DNA of 32,887 nucleotides from Streptomyces violaceoruber (GTDB lineage Bacteria > Actinomycetota > Actinomycetes > Streptomycetales > Streptomycetaceae), in contig JODI01000087.1 in the NCBI GenBank assembly GCA_000720805.1, forward strand, positions 1 to 32,887, in the 5' to 3' direction. Position 1 is the stretch's first letter; the number at the start of each line of letters is the position of its first letter. Position numbers and translations under genes: made by a program. The notes below the pieces were generated by a model that saw only the letters and a program-made list of their open reading frames with translations, was not told the DNA's origin and ran no database searches. This document shows, piece by piece, positions 7,967 through 15,438 of the stretch.

Positions 7967-8209
7967 TCGGCACGTGTGGTCCGTAAGAGCGCGGGACGTC
8001 GAAGCTCCACTCCGTCGCCGCGCCCGGCCGTGCATCCCTGAAGGCAACCGTCTGACGGAAACCGCCTCGGACAGAAACCGTCCCTGAGGGAAACAACGCA
8101 CCGCGGTCCTCCGCCGTGCCGGCGTTTCCCGGCGAACGGATCCGCTCCCGGCGGCCTGCTGTGCACGGCAGTCATCACTCACCCCAGTGACGATCAGGAG
8201 GACTCCTGC
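7967..8209 (+). promoter_or_regulatory. Structured leader RNA of the ABC-F gene
   Basis: About 240 nt without a convincing long ORF. GAAAC recurs at 8058, 8074 and 8090, exactly 16 nt apart. GACGG (8054-8058) can pair either with CCGTC just upstream (8048-8052, needing a rearranged loop) or with CCGTC at 8078-8082, while GGAC (8069-8072) can pair with GTCC (8080-8083), so alternative folds compete. Further hairpins are GCCGG/CCGGC (8118-8133) and CTGCTG/CGGCAG (8156-8171, loop TGCA). The last hairpin holds the ribosome binding site. The layout resembles a ribosome-mediated attenuator, but no U-run terminator is visible. Confidence 0.45.
8195..8208 (+). promoter_or_regulatory. Hairpin sequestering the ABC-F Shine-Dalgarno
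   Basis: CAGGA (8195-8199) pairs with TCCTG (8204-8208) around GGAC, so the AGGAGG ribosome binding site (8196-8201) forms one arm and part of the loop of its own hairpin, ending one base before the GTG start. Translation would need this stem to open. Confidence 0.5.
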
Positions 8210-9880
8210 GTGTCGACAGCACAACTCGCTCTGCATGACATCACCAAGCGCTACCAGGACCATGCCGTACTCGACCGGGTCGGCTTCACGATCAGGCCGG
8301 GCGAGAAGGTCGGTGTCATCGGGGACAATGGATCCGGCAAGTCCACGCTGGTCAAGCTGATCGCGGGGCGCGAACAGCCCGACAACGGGACGCTGACGGT
8401 GGTCGCGCCCGGTGGTGTCGGCTATCTGGCCCAGACCCTGGAACTGCCCCCGGAGTCCACCGTCCAGGACGCCGTAGATCTGGCCCTGGCCGATCTGCGG
8501 GAGCTGGAGGCGGGGATGCGCCGGACCGAAGCCCAACTGGCCGAACGGCCGTACGAGGTAGGGCAGGCGGGGCAGCAGGACGCCGGACTCGCGGCCCTCC
8601 TGGAGAACTATGCCGCGCTGGTCGACCAGTACCAGGCCCGGGGCGGCTACGAGGCCGACTCCCGGGTGGAGATCGCGCTGCACGGACTCGGGCTGCCGGG
8701 GCTGGAGCGCGACCGGCGGCTGGGCACCCTGTCCGGCGGGGAGCGCTCCCGCCTGGCACTGGCGGCGACCCTGGCGGCGGAGCCCGAACTGCTGCTGCTG
8801 GACGAGCCGACCAACGACCTGGACGACGGGGCGGTGGGCTGGCTGGAGGAACACCTGCGGGGGCACCGGGGCACCGTCGTCGCCGTCACCCACGACCGGT
8901 TGTTCCTGGACCGGCTCACCACCACGATCCTGGAGGTCGACTCCGGAAGAGTGGCGCGCTACGGCAACGGTTACGCGGGCTACCTGGCGGCCAAGGCGGC
9001 GGAACGGGAGCGCCGGCTGCTGGAGTACGAGCGGTGGCGCGCGGAGCTGGACCGCAGCCGGGACCTGATCGCGTCCAACGTGGCGCGGCTGGACAACATC
9101 CCGCGCAAGCTGCCGCTGGCCGTCTTCGGAGCCGGGGGATTCCGCACCCGCGGGCGCGGCCACGGAGCCATGGTGCGGATCCGCAACGCCAAGGAACGGG
9201 TCGCGCGGCTCACCGAGAACCCCGTCGCGCCTCCCCCCGAGCCGCTCGCCTTCACCGCCGAGATCACCACCGAGGCCGCCGCGCAGCCGCAGGAGACGGT
9301 GGCCGAACTGACGGACGTCGGCGTCGGCGACCGGCTCACCGTCGACTCCCTGCGCCTCGTGCCCGGTGAACGGCTGCTGATCACCGGCCCCAACGGGGCG
9401 GGCAAGACCACGCTGCTGCGGATACTGGCCGGGGAGCTGGCACCGGACAGCGGAACGGTTCGGGTGTCGGGACGCGTGGGGCATCTACGGCAGGACCAGG
9501 TGCCCTGGCCCGAGGGGCTGACGGTGCTTCAGGCGTTCGGCGACGGACGGGTCGGCGACTTGGACGAGCACACCGAGGCGCTGCTCTCGCTCGGGCTGTT
9601 CAGCCCGGACGACCTGCGCCGGCGGGTCGAGGACCTGTCCTACGGGCAGCGGCGCCGCATCGAACTCGCCCGGCTGGTGACCGAGCCGGTGGACCTGCTG
9701 CTGCTGGACGAGCCCACCAACCATCTCTCACCCGCGCTCGTGGAGGAACTGGAGGAGGCGTTGACGGATTATCAGGGCGCCGTGGCCGTCGTCACCCACG
9801 ATCGTCGCATGCGGTCCCGCTTCAGCGGCTCCCACCTGACGCTGCGCGACGGGCGGGTGGCCGAGTTCAGCGGCGGCTGA
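8210..9880 (+). CDS. ABC-F family ATPase, ribosome-protection type
   Basis: A 556-aa soluble protein with two ABC domains and no membrane segments, the ABC-F class that binds the ribosomal E site and relieves antibiotic or peptide stalling. ABC1: P-loop GDNGSGKST (38-46), signature LSGGE (174-178), Walker B LLLLDEP with Glu199, then THDR (227-230). ABC2: P-loop GPNGAGKTT (393-401), signature LSYGQ (477-481), Walker B with Glu501, then THDR. The interdomain P-site-tRNA linker is about residues 262-345 and is basic and helical, of the longer type seen in actinomycete resistance proteins such as TlrC, CarA, SrmB or LmrC. GTG8210 has AGGAGG at 8196-8201. The protected drug class (macrolide, lincosamide, streptogramin A or pleuromutilin) cannot be told from sequence. 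No biosynthetic cluster is present, so this is not obviously self-resistance. Confidence 0.93.
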   Translation: MSTAQLALHDITKRYQDHAVLDRVGFTIRPGEKVGVIGDNGSGKSTLVKLIAGREQPDNGTLTVVAPGGVGYLAQTLELPPESTVQDAVDLALADLRELEAGMRRTEAQLAERPYEVGQAGQQDAGLAALLENYAALVDQYQARGGYEADSRVEIALHGLGLPGLERDRRLGTLSGGERSRLALAATLAAEPELLLLDEPTNDLDDGAVGWLEEHLRGHRGTVVAVTHDRLFLDRLTTTILEVDSGRVARYGNGYAGYLAAKAAERERRLLEYERWRAELDRSRDLIASNVARLDNIPRKLPLAVFGAGGFRTRGRGHGAMVRIRNAKERVARLTENPVAPPPEPLAFTAEITTEAAAQPQETVAELTDVGVGDRLTVDSLRLVPGERLLITGPNGAGKTTLLRILAGELAPDSGTVRVSGRVGHLRQDQVPWPEGLTVLQAFGDGRVGDLDEHTEALLSLGLFSPDDLRRRVEDLSYGQRRRIELARLVTEPVDLLLLDEPTNHLSPALVEELEEALTDYQGAVAVVTHDRRMRSRFSGSHLTLRDGRVAEFSGG

Positions 9881-9889
9881 CCTGCCGCT
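9869..9889. terminator. Weak hairpin between convergent ABC-F and MazG-like genes
   Basis: AGCGGC (9869-9874) pairs with GCCGCT (9884-9889) around a 9-nt loop at the end of the ABC-F gene. The two genes converge with only 26 nt between stop codons, so a two-way terminator is expected here. The stem is short. Confidence 0.35.
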
Positions 9890-9906
9890 CCAGTGCTCCC
9901 GGCGGG

Positions 9907-10362
9907 TCAGGACGACGACCGTGCCGTCCCGAGCGAGCGTTCCGTCACCTTCGCCAGGTGCCGGGTGAAGACGTCGCGGGTGTCCGGGGTGAGCGTGCGC
10001 AGGGCCACCAAGGCCGTGATCACCACGTCGCACAGCTCTCCCTGGACGTCGTCCCAGGTGTGCGTGACGCCCTTGCGCGGGTTCTGGCCGGTCGCCCCGA
10101 TCACCGCCTGGGCGACCTCACCGACCTCCTCCGACAGCTTCAGCATCCGCAGCAGCAGGCCCTGGTCGCCTCCGATCGGACTGTGGGCCTGCAACCAGGC
10201 CCACAGCTCGTCGATCGAGCCCCAGAGGTCGGCGGCCGGCCCGGGAAGACTCGCGGCCGGCCCGGGAAGGCTCGCATTCGGCTCGGGAAGCCCCGCGGTC
10301 GGCTCGGGAAGCCCCGCGGTCGGATCGGGGGGCGTCCCGGGGGAGGTGGCCTGATCAGTCAT
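9907..10362 (-). CDS. MazG-like nucleotide pyrophosphohydrolase with repeat N-terminus
   Basis: A 151-aa protein. Residues about 46-150 resemble the all-alpha MazG/dUTPase-like NTP pyrophosphohydrolases: SIDELWAWLQAHSP, then LKLSEEVGEVAQAV (the EExxE-type metal-binding helix), then GELCDVVITALVAL (the second acidic helix). The first 45 residues are a low-complexity Pro-rich tail made of a seven-residue repeat (LPEPTAG, LPEPNAS, LPGPAAS), encoded by about four 21-bp tandem units near 10232-10325. The family is usually close to 110 residues, so the tail is an extra. It lies 51 nt downstream of the DoxX gene on the same strand and may be co-transcribed. No strong ribosome binding site precedes ATG10362, so the exact start is uncertain. 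Confidence 0.8.
   Translation of the reverse strand: MTDQATSPGTPPDPTAGLPEPTAGLPEPNASLPGPAASLPGPAADLWGSIDELWAWLQAHSPIGGDQGLLLRMLKLSEEVGEVAQAVIGATGQNPRKGVTHTWDDVQGELCDVVITALVALRTLTPDTRDVFTRHLAKVTERSLGTARSSS
10232..10325 (-). repeat. 21-bp tandem repeats inside the MazG-like gene
   Basis: CGGGAAG recurs at 10242, 10263, 10284 and 10305, exactly 21 bp apart, within units of the form GCGGYCGGCYCGGGAAG. Each unit encodes seven residues, so copy number can change without shifting the frame. Confidence 0.85.
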
Positions 10363-10413
10363 ACGGGCAGCTTGTCACGGGCCCCGGCGCCGACACCGCG
10401 GCCCACCTCACCC

Positions 10414-10971
10414 CTACTCGTCGAACGTATCCTCGAACAACGCCTGCTGCTCGCCCTGCTCCCGCTTCCGCAGCCGCCGGTTACGCGCGCCCACCACCAG
10501 CGCGGTCGCCAGCCCGGTCGCCGCGAACGCCACGGGAACCATCCAGTTCCGGTTGACCGCGTGCCCGAGCGCGTGGTCCAGGGAGAGCCGGCCGGGCCCG
10601 GCGACGGCGAGACCGGCGGCCGTCAGGCCCAGGCTGGCCGCGTACTCGTAGCCGCCGCCCTGGGCGAAGAAGCCGTTCGGCGCGTGCACCGCGGTCGCGC
10701 CCGCCATCGCGCCGGCCGCCGCCGCACCCGCCGCCGGGGTCGCCAGGCCCAACGCCAGCAGCGTGCCGCCGCCGGCCTCGGCCAGCCCCGCCGCCGCGGC
10801 GCTCTCCTTGCCGGGCGCGTACCCGACGGACTCGAAGTACTGGCCGGTGCCCTCCAGCCCATGCCCGCCGAACCACCCGAGCAGCTTCTGCGCGCCGTGC
10901 GCGGCCAGTACCCCGCCGGTGCCCAGCCGGAGCAGCAGCAGGCCCAGATCACGTCGGTCGTAAGAGGTCAC
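10414..10971 (-). CDS. DoxX family membrane protein
   Basis: A 185-aa integral membrane protein of the DoxX/DoxD-like family. It has four to five hydrophobic segments and the family features LLLLRLGTGGVLAAHGAQKLLGWFGG near the N-terminus, AAGLAEAGGGTLLALGL, and NGFF...GGGYEY. Its role is poorly defined; the family has been linked to thiol/redox stress and membrane oxidoreductase complexes. The start is GTG at 10971: GGGAG lies 5 nt upstream and the family N-terminus follows at once. The frame stays open far upstream without family similarity. The C-terminus is basic, then acidic. The gene is divergent from the SnoaL-like gene. Confidence 0.85.
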   Translation of the reverse strand: MTSYDRRDLGLLLLRLGTGGVLAAHGAQKLLGWFGGHGLEGTGQYFESVGYAPGKESAAAAGLAEAGGGTLLALGLATPAAGAAAAGAMAGATAVHAPNGFFAQGGGYEYAASLGLTAAGLAVAGPGRLSLDHALGHAVNRNWMVPVAFAATGLATALVVGARNRRLRKREQGEQQALFEDTFDE

Positions 10972-11130
10972 GGTGTCTCCCGGAACAGACAACAGGAACA
11001 GCCGACAAGCACAGTCAGCCGAAGGAACAACCCCCTCCGCGTTTCCACCGTCGCACCTCTCACACCTCCGGTCCCGCCCTCGGCGGCGTTCGAGTGGCAG
11101 ACCGCGGCCGGGGATGTGAGCCTGACTGGC

Positions 11131-11457
11131 ATGACGATCCAGACTGCCAAGCTGAGCGACCCGGCCGTCCGCGCCTTCGTCAGCGCGGTCAACGCCCACG
11201 ACCGCGAGGCCTTCCTCGCGCTGCTCGCGCCCGGCGCCACCATGGCGGACGACGGCTCGGACCGGGACCTCGACGAGTGGACCGACCGGGAGATCTTCTC
11301 CTCCCACGGCCACATGGAGGTCGAGAACGAGTCCCGGGGCGGCCGAGCCCTCATCGCCCGCTACCGCAACGACAGTTGGGGCGAGATGCGCACCCGCTGG
11401 ACCTTCACGGTCGACGAGCACGGCAGGATCGCCCGCTTCGAGACCGGACAGGCCTAG
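11131..11457 (+). CDS. SnoaL-like / nuclear transport factor 2-like protein
   Basis: A 108-aa single-domain protein of the NTF2-like (alpha+beta cone) superfamily. AFVSAVNAHDREAFLALLAPGA is the typical first helix pair, followed by DDGSDRDLDEW, then beta strands ending in TRWTFTVDEHGRIARFETGQA. Such proteins are small enzymes or ligand binders of many kinds, and no specific reaction can be assigned. ATG11131 is chosen because the domain starts there. GTG11116, five codons earlier with GGGG just before it, is an alternative. The gene ends 127 nt before the aldo/keto reductase. Confidence 0.75.
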   Translation: MTIQTAKLSDPAVRAFVSAVNAHDREAFLALLAPGATMADDGSDRDLDEWTDREIFSSHGHMEVENESRGGRALIARYRNDSWGEMRTRWTFTVDEHGRIARFETGQA

Positions 11458-11544
11458 GTGTTCTGTCCACGGAGGTCCTAGCCCCGGACGAGAGAACTGG
11501 CCCCGTACGGGAGAAGCGGGGGAAAACCCGGCCCGTGCCAGGCC

Positions 11545-11575
11545 TTGCCTTGGAGTGCACTCCAACTCCTACGCT
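11545..11575 (+). promoter_or_regulatory. MerR-type promoter and operator of the aldo/keto reductase gene
   Basis: A TTGCCT -35 (11545-11550) and TACGCT -10 (11570-11575) are separated by 19 nt, the overlong spacer that MerR-family activators correct. Inside it is the perfect 16-bp palindrome TTGGAGTGCACTCCAA (11550-11565). The start point should be near 11582, so the mRNA would begin within a base or two of the ATG at 11584. No MerR gene is in this window. Confidence 0.85.
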
Positions 11576-11583
11576 CCCGGGGC

Positions 11584-12570
11584 ATGGAGACCACACGCAC
11601 ACTGGGCCGAACCGGTATCGAGGTCAGCGCGCTCGGATTCGGCTGCTGGGCGATCGGCGGGGAGTGGCAGGGGACCGACGGAGAGCCGCTGGGCTGGGGC
11701 AAGGTCGACGACGAGGAGTCCGTACGGGCCGTCAGGCGCGCGCTCGACCTGGGCGTCACCTTCTTCGACACGGCGGACACCTACGGCGCCGGGCACAGTG
11801 AACGCGTCCTCGGCCGGGCCCTCGGCAAGCGCCGGGACGACGTGGTCGTCGCCACCAAGTGGGGCAACGTCTTCGACGAGGAGACCCGCACCCGCACCGG
11901 CGTCGACGACAGCCCCGCCTACGCCCGCCGCGCCCTGACCGCGTCCCTGCGGCGCCTCGGCACGGACCATGTCGACCTCTACCAACTGCACATCTCGGAC
12001 GCGGAGCCCGGCCGCGCGGCCGAACTCCGTGACACCTGCGAGGAGTTCGTCCGGCAGGGCCTGATCCGCGCCTACGCCTGGAGCACCGACGACCCGGCCC
12101 GCGCCGCGGTGTTCGCGGAGGGGGAGCACTGTACGGCCGTACAGCACGCGATCAACGTGCTGCAGGACGCACCCGAGATGATCACCCTGTGCGAGGAGTC
12201 GAACCTCGCCAGCGTCAACCGCAGCCCGCTGGCGATGGGCTTGCTGACCGGGAAGCGCCGCTCCGGCGAGACCCTGGAGGCCGGGGACATCCGCAGCAGG
12301 CCGCCGGTCTGGCTCCAGGGCTTCGAGGCGGGTTCGGGTGCGGACCCGGAGTGGCTCGGACGGGTCGACGCGCTCAGGGACGTCCTCACCAGCGGCGGCC
12401 GCACGCTCGCGCAGGGCGCCCTCGCCTGGCTGTGGGCGCGCAGCCCGCGCACGGTCCCGATTCCCGGCTTCCGTTCGGTCGCCCAGGCCGAGCAGAACGC
12501 GGGCGCGCTGGAGAAGGGTCCGCTCACCGCCGGGCAGCTCGCCGAGGTCGACCGGATCCTGGGGCGCTGA
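11584..12570 (+). CDS. Aldo/keto reductase
   Basis: A 328-aa NAD(P)H-dependent aldo/keto reductase (TIM barrel). The catalytic tetrad is visible: Asp and Tyr in TFFDTADTYGAGHSE, Lys in VVATKWG and His in YQLHISD. The C-terminal cofactor loop reads IPGFRSVAQAEQNAGAL, typical for binding the NADPH adenosine phosphate. The start is ATG11584, matching the family N-terminus METTRTLGRTGIEVSALGFG. There is no good Shine-Dalgarno, consistent with a near-leaderless message from the MerR-type promoter directly upstream. That promoter suggests induction by a reactive electrophile, metal or drug. The substrate is unknown. Confidence 0.93.
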   Translation: METTRTLGRTGIEVSALGFGCWAIGGEWQGTDGEPLGWGKVDDEESVRAVRRALDLGVTFFDTADTYGAGHSERVLGRALGKRRDDVVVATKWGNVFDEETRTRTGVDDSPAYARRALTASLRRLGTDHVDLYQLHISDAEPGRAAELRDTCEEFVRQGLIRAYAWSTDDPARAAVFAEGEHCTAVQHAINVLQDAPEMITLCEESNLASVNRSPLAMGLLTGKRRSGETLEAGDIRSRPPVWLQGFEAGSGADPEWLGRVDALRDVLTSGGRTLAQGALAWLWARSPRTVPIPGFRSVAQAEQNAGALEKGPLTAGQLAEVDRILGR

Positions 12571-12618
12571 GGGGCCCCGCCCCCGTGCGTCGGGACGTGT
12601 GGATCATCGCGGCAGCCG

Positions 12619-12681
12619 TTCCCCCGCGCCGGAAGCACCTCGCGGTCCCACGCGAGGTCACCCCCACCCGGCGCGGGGGAA
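12619..12681. terminator. Nested inverted repeat, probable bidirectional terminator
   Basis: TTCCCCCGCGCCGG (12619-12632) is perfectly complementary to CCGGCGCGGGGGAA (12668-12681), a 14-bp stem. Within the loop CCTCGCG (12638-12644) pairs with CGCGAGG (12651-12657). It lies about 50 nt after the reductase stop and about 180 nt past the SDR stop, so it could end transcription from either side. An alternative is a structured RNA. Confidence 0.6.
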
Positions 12682-12756
12682 GGGCCACCGTCTCCCCCCT
12701 CGGGAGTGGTCGCGGAAGCCGTCTCCTCCAAGTGTGAAGCTCTCGTGGAGGATGTT

Positions 12757-12801
12757 ATGAGCATAAGCCTGTCACCGGCCCCTTTGGTGCGGAGTATGTG
12801 A
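12757..12801 (+). CDS. Possible 14-codon small ORF
   Basis: ATG12757 has a clear Shine-Dalgarno GGAGG (12747-12751) at 5-nt spacing and encodes MSISLSPAPLVRSM before TGA. The ribosome binding site is better than those of several real genes here, but no downstream gene on this strand follows and the peptide is not recognisable. Confidence 0.2.
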   Translation: MSISLSPAPLVRSM

Positions 12802-12858
12802 TTCCGCTTGTGCAGATCGCGTCCGCGGCGATCCGGCGGCACGCAGGGCGGGCCCGGT

Positions 12859-13629
12859 TCAGCCGCGTCCCACGTACGGCATCGCCGTCGCCAGTACCGT
12901 CGCGAACTGCACGTTCGCCTCCAGCGGCAGCTCCGCCATGTGCCGCACCGTGCGTGCCACGTCGGCCACGTCCATCACCGGCTCGGGCACGACCTCCCCG
13001 TTGGCCTGGAGGGCTCCGGTCCGCATCCGCTCGGTCATGTCGGTGGCCGCGTTGCCGATGTCGATCTGCCCGACCGCGATGTCGAAGGGCCGCCCGTCCA
13101 GCGACAGGGACTTGGTCAGGCCGGTCAGCGCGTGTTTGGTGGCCGTGTAGGCGACCGAGTGCGGGCGGGGTGTGTGCGCGGAGATGGAGCCGTTGTTGAT
13201 GATCCGACCGCCCTGCGGATCCTGCTCCTTCATCTGCCGGTACGCCGCCTGCGCGCACAGGAACGCCCCGTTCAGGTTGGTGTCCACCACGTGCCGCCAG
13301 GCGTCGTAGGACAGCTCCTCGACCGGCACCCCGCCCGGCCCGAACGTCCCCGCGTTGTTGAACAGCAGGTCGACCCGCCCGAACCGGTCCACCGCGGCGG
13401 CGAACAGCGCGGACACGTCCTCGGGCCTCGACACGTCCGTCCGTACGACGAGAAAGGCCCCGTCGGGCACCAGGGCCGCGGTCTCCTCCAGCGTCTCGGT
13501 CCGGCGCCCCGCCAGGGCCAACGACCATCCCGCACGCAGCAGTTCCACGGAGACCGCCCGGCCGATGCCGGAGCCCGCGCCGGTCACCACCGCGACCTTC
13601 GAAACCTTCGCAGTTTGCATGGCATTCAT
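12859..13629 (-). CDS. SDR family oxidoreductase
   Basis: A 256-aa classical short-chain dehydrogenase/reductase. Residues 12-22 carry the cofactor motif [15 protein letters not shown] follows at the end of beta-4, and the catalytic Ser lies in [12 protein letters not shown] with Tyr-x-x-x-Lys as YTATK. The R of AGRRTE after beta-2 suggests NADP(H). ATG13629 and ATG13620 are both possible. The first is shown because a TACGCT -10-like box (complement of 13638-13643) sits 8 nt before it, giving an almost leaderless message. It is divergent from phoD. Substrate unknown. Confidence 0.9.
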   Translation of the reverse strand: MNAMQTAKVSKVAVVTGAGSGIGRAVSVELLRAGWSLALAGRRTETLEETAALVPDGAFLVVRTDVSRPEDVSALFAAAVDRFGRVDLLFNNAGTFGPGGVPVEELSYDAWRHVVDTNLNGAFLCAQAAYRQMKEQDPQGGRIINNGSISAHTPRPHSVAYTATKHALTGLTKSLSLDGRPFDIAVGQIDIGNAATDMTERMRTGALQANGEVVPEPVMDVADVARTVRHMAELPLEANVQFATVLATAMPYVGRG

Positions 13630-13651
13630 GGGCCCGCAGCGTAGGGGACGG

Positions 13652-13681
13652 TCCGCCATACGGAACTCATCCATCCGCCAT
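13652..13681. promoter_or_regulatory. Paired TCCGCCAT repeats in the SDR/phoD divergent region
   Basis: TCCGCCAT occurs at 13652-13659 and 13674-13681, 22 bp or about two helical turns apart, upstream of the SDR -10-like box. The first copy is part of the dyad TCCG-CCATA-CGGA. This spacing suits a dimeric regulator binding one face, but no regulator is encoded nearby. Confidence 0.3.
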
Positions 13682-13762
13682 CCGGCTGTTGTGTACGTGC
13701 CCTTCGCAGGTCGCCCCCGGCCACTCGAATGACCCTGGACCCATTCGTCAGGGGAGGACCGG

Positions 13763-15403
13763 ATGACACCCGCAGCACGCCCGTCCCAGCACGCCCCCGA
13801 ACTCCGCGCCGCCGCACGCCACCTGAACCGCCGTCGGTTCCTGACCGTCACCTCGGCGGCCGCCGCGCTCGCCTTGGCGACCAACCTGCCGTCGGCCGGC
13901 GTCGCCGCCGCCGCAGAACTCGACGCGGCGCGGATCACCGAGAACCCCTTCACCCTCGGCGTCGCCTCAGGCGACCCGCTGCCGACGTCCGTGCTCCTGT
14001 GGACCCGGCTGGCTCCGGCGCCGTACCAGCCCGACAGCGGCCTTCCCGCCGAACGGGTCACGGTCAGCTGGGAGTTGGCCCACGACGACCGCTTCCGGCG
14101 GATCGTCAGACGCGGCACCGTGACCGCGCACCCCGAGTTCCACCACGCGGTGCACGTCGAGGTGAGTCACCTCGACCCCGGCCGGGTCTTCCACTACCGG
14201 TTCCGGGTGGGGAGCTGGGTCAGCGAGACCGGCCGCACCCGCACCGCGCCCGCGCCCGGTGCGCGGGCGTCCGCCCTCACTGTCGCCGCCGTCTCCTGCC
14301 AGGCGTACCACGACGGCTACTACACTCCGTACGCCCATCTCGCCCAGGACGACGTCGACCTCGTCTTCCATCTCGGCGACTACCTGTACGAGTACGCGGT
14401 CGACGCGGTCGGCGGCCGGCGCAACTACACCGACCGCACGCTCCCCGCCGTCTTCAACCGGGAGACGGTCACGCTGGAGGACTACCGCCTGCGGTACGCC
14501 CTCTTCAAGTCCGACCCCGACCTGCGCGCTGCCCACGCCGCGCACCCCTTCGTCGTCACCTGGGACGACCACGAGACCGAGAACAACTACGCCGACGACA
14601 TCCCGGAGAACAGCGTCCCGCCGGAGGAGTTCCTGCTGCGCCGCGCCGCCGCCTACCGCGCCTACTGGGAGAACCAGCCGCTGCGCCGCCCCCAGCAGCC
14701 CGCCGGCCCCGACATGCGGCTCTACCGACGCCTCCACTGGGGCCGGCTCGCCCAGTTCGACGTGCTCGACACCCGTCAGTACCGCTCCGACCAGGCCTAC
14801 GGCGACGGCGCGCACGTCCCCGGTCCCGAGTCCGACGACCCGGCGCGCACGATGACCGGCCGGACGCAGGAACGGTGGCTGCTCGACGGCTGGCGTGCCT
14901 CCCGGGCGCTGTGGAACGTCGTACCGCAGCAGGTCATGTTCTCCCAGCGGCACGTCGACCCGACCACGCCGTCGCGGGTGTCGATGGACGCCTGGGACGG
15001 CTACCGGGCCTCGCGCCGGCGCGTCCTCGACGGAGCGAGGGCGGCCCGCGTCGAGAACCTGATGGTGCTCAGCGGGGACGTCCACTCGGCGTACGCCTTC
15101 GACATCAAGGACGACTTCGACGACCAGACCTCGGCGACCCTCGGCACGGAGATCGTGGCGACCTCGATCTCCAGCGGCCGGGACGGCGCCGACAGGCCCG
15201 AGACCTGGGACACCTACATGACCGCCAACCCGCACCTGAAGTTCTACAACGGGCGGCGCGGCTATGTGACGGTCACGCTGGGCCGGGAGCGGGCGCGGGC
15301 GGACTTCAGGACCGTGCCGTACGTGCTCAGGCCCGGGGCGCCGGTCACGACGGCCGCCTCCTTCGTGACGGAGGTGGGGGACCAGGGGCTCAAGCCGGCG
15401 TGA
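13763..15403 (+). CDS. phoD: Alkaline phosphatase D / phosphodiesterase, Tat-exported
   Basis: A 546-aa secreted metallophosphoesterase of the PhoD family, releasing phosphate from phosphodiesters such as teichoic acid or DNA fragments outside the cell. The twin-arginine signal is [18 protein letters not shown] (22-39), with cleavage around the AAAA-E stretch near 50. A beta-sandwich PhoD_N domain (about 60-160) precedes the catalytic domain. Metal-ligand motifs are visible in [26 protein letters not shown] and [15 protein letters not shown]13763 has GGGGAGG 5-6 nt upstream. Members usually belong to the PhoP regulon. I see no clear pho box just upstream, and the 133-nt divergent region is shared with the SDR gene. 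Confidence 0.93.
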   Translation: MTPAARPSQHAPELRAAARHLNRRRFLTVTSAAAALALATNLPSAGVAAAAELDAARITENPFTLGVASGDPLPTSVLLWTRLAPAPYQPDSGLPAERVTVSWELAHDDRFRRIVRRGTVTAHPEFHHAVHVEVSHLDPGRVFHYRFRVGSWVSETGRTRTAPAPGARASALTVAAVSCQAYHDGYYTPYAHLAQDDVDLVFHLGDYLYEYAVDAVGGRRNYTDRTLPAVFNRETVTLEDYRLRYALFKSDPDLRAAHAAHPFVVTWDDHETENNYADDIPENSVPPEEFLLRRAAAYRAYWENQPLRRPQQPAGPDMRLYRRLHWGRLAQFDVLDTRQYRSDQAYGDGAHVPGPESDDPARTMTGRTQERWLLDGWRASRALWNVVPQQVMFSQRHVDPTTPSRVSMDAWDGYRASRRRVLDGARAARVENLMVLSGDVHSAYAFDIKDDFDDQTSATLGTEIVATSISSGRDGADRPETWDTYMTANPHLKFYNGRRGYVTVTLGRERARADFRTVPYVLRPGAPVTTAASFVTEVGDQGLKPA

Positions 15404-15438
15404 GGCGCGGGCTCACCTGAGGCTCACGCCGGCGTGAG
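15394..15438. terminator. Bidirectional terminator between phoD and the oxidoreductase gene
   Basis: GCCGGCGTGAG (15394-15404) pairs with CTCACGCCGGC (15423-15433), an 11-bp stem formed by the two convergent stop-codon regions themselves. The second arm is also half of a perfect 16-bp palindrome, CTCACGCCGGCGTGAG (15423-15438). Only 20 nt separate the two stop codons, so coding and termination signals overlap. Confidence 0.7.

Larger units (their letters stand above)
12571..12858. other. Intergenic region with a stem structure and a tiny ORF
   Basis: 288 nt between the convergent reductase and SDR genes. The first half holds a large nested inverted repeat (12619-12681). The second half has lower GC than the surroundings around 12730-12800 and contains a well-placed ribosome binding site before a 14-codon ORF (12757). 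TTATG-AG-CATAA at 12756-12767 is a small dyad. No known element was recognised. Confidence 0.5.
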
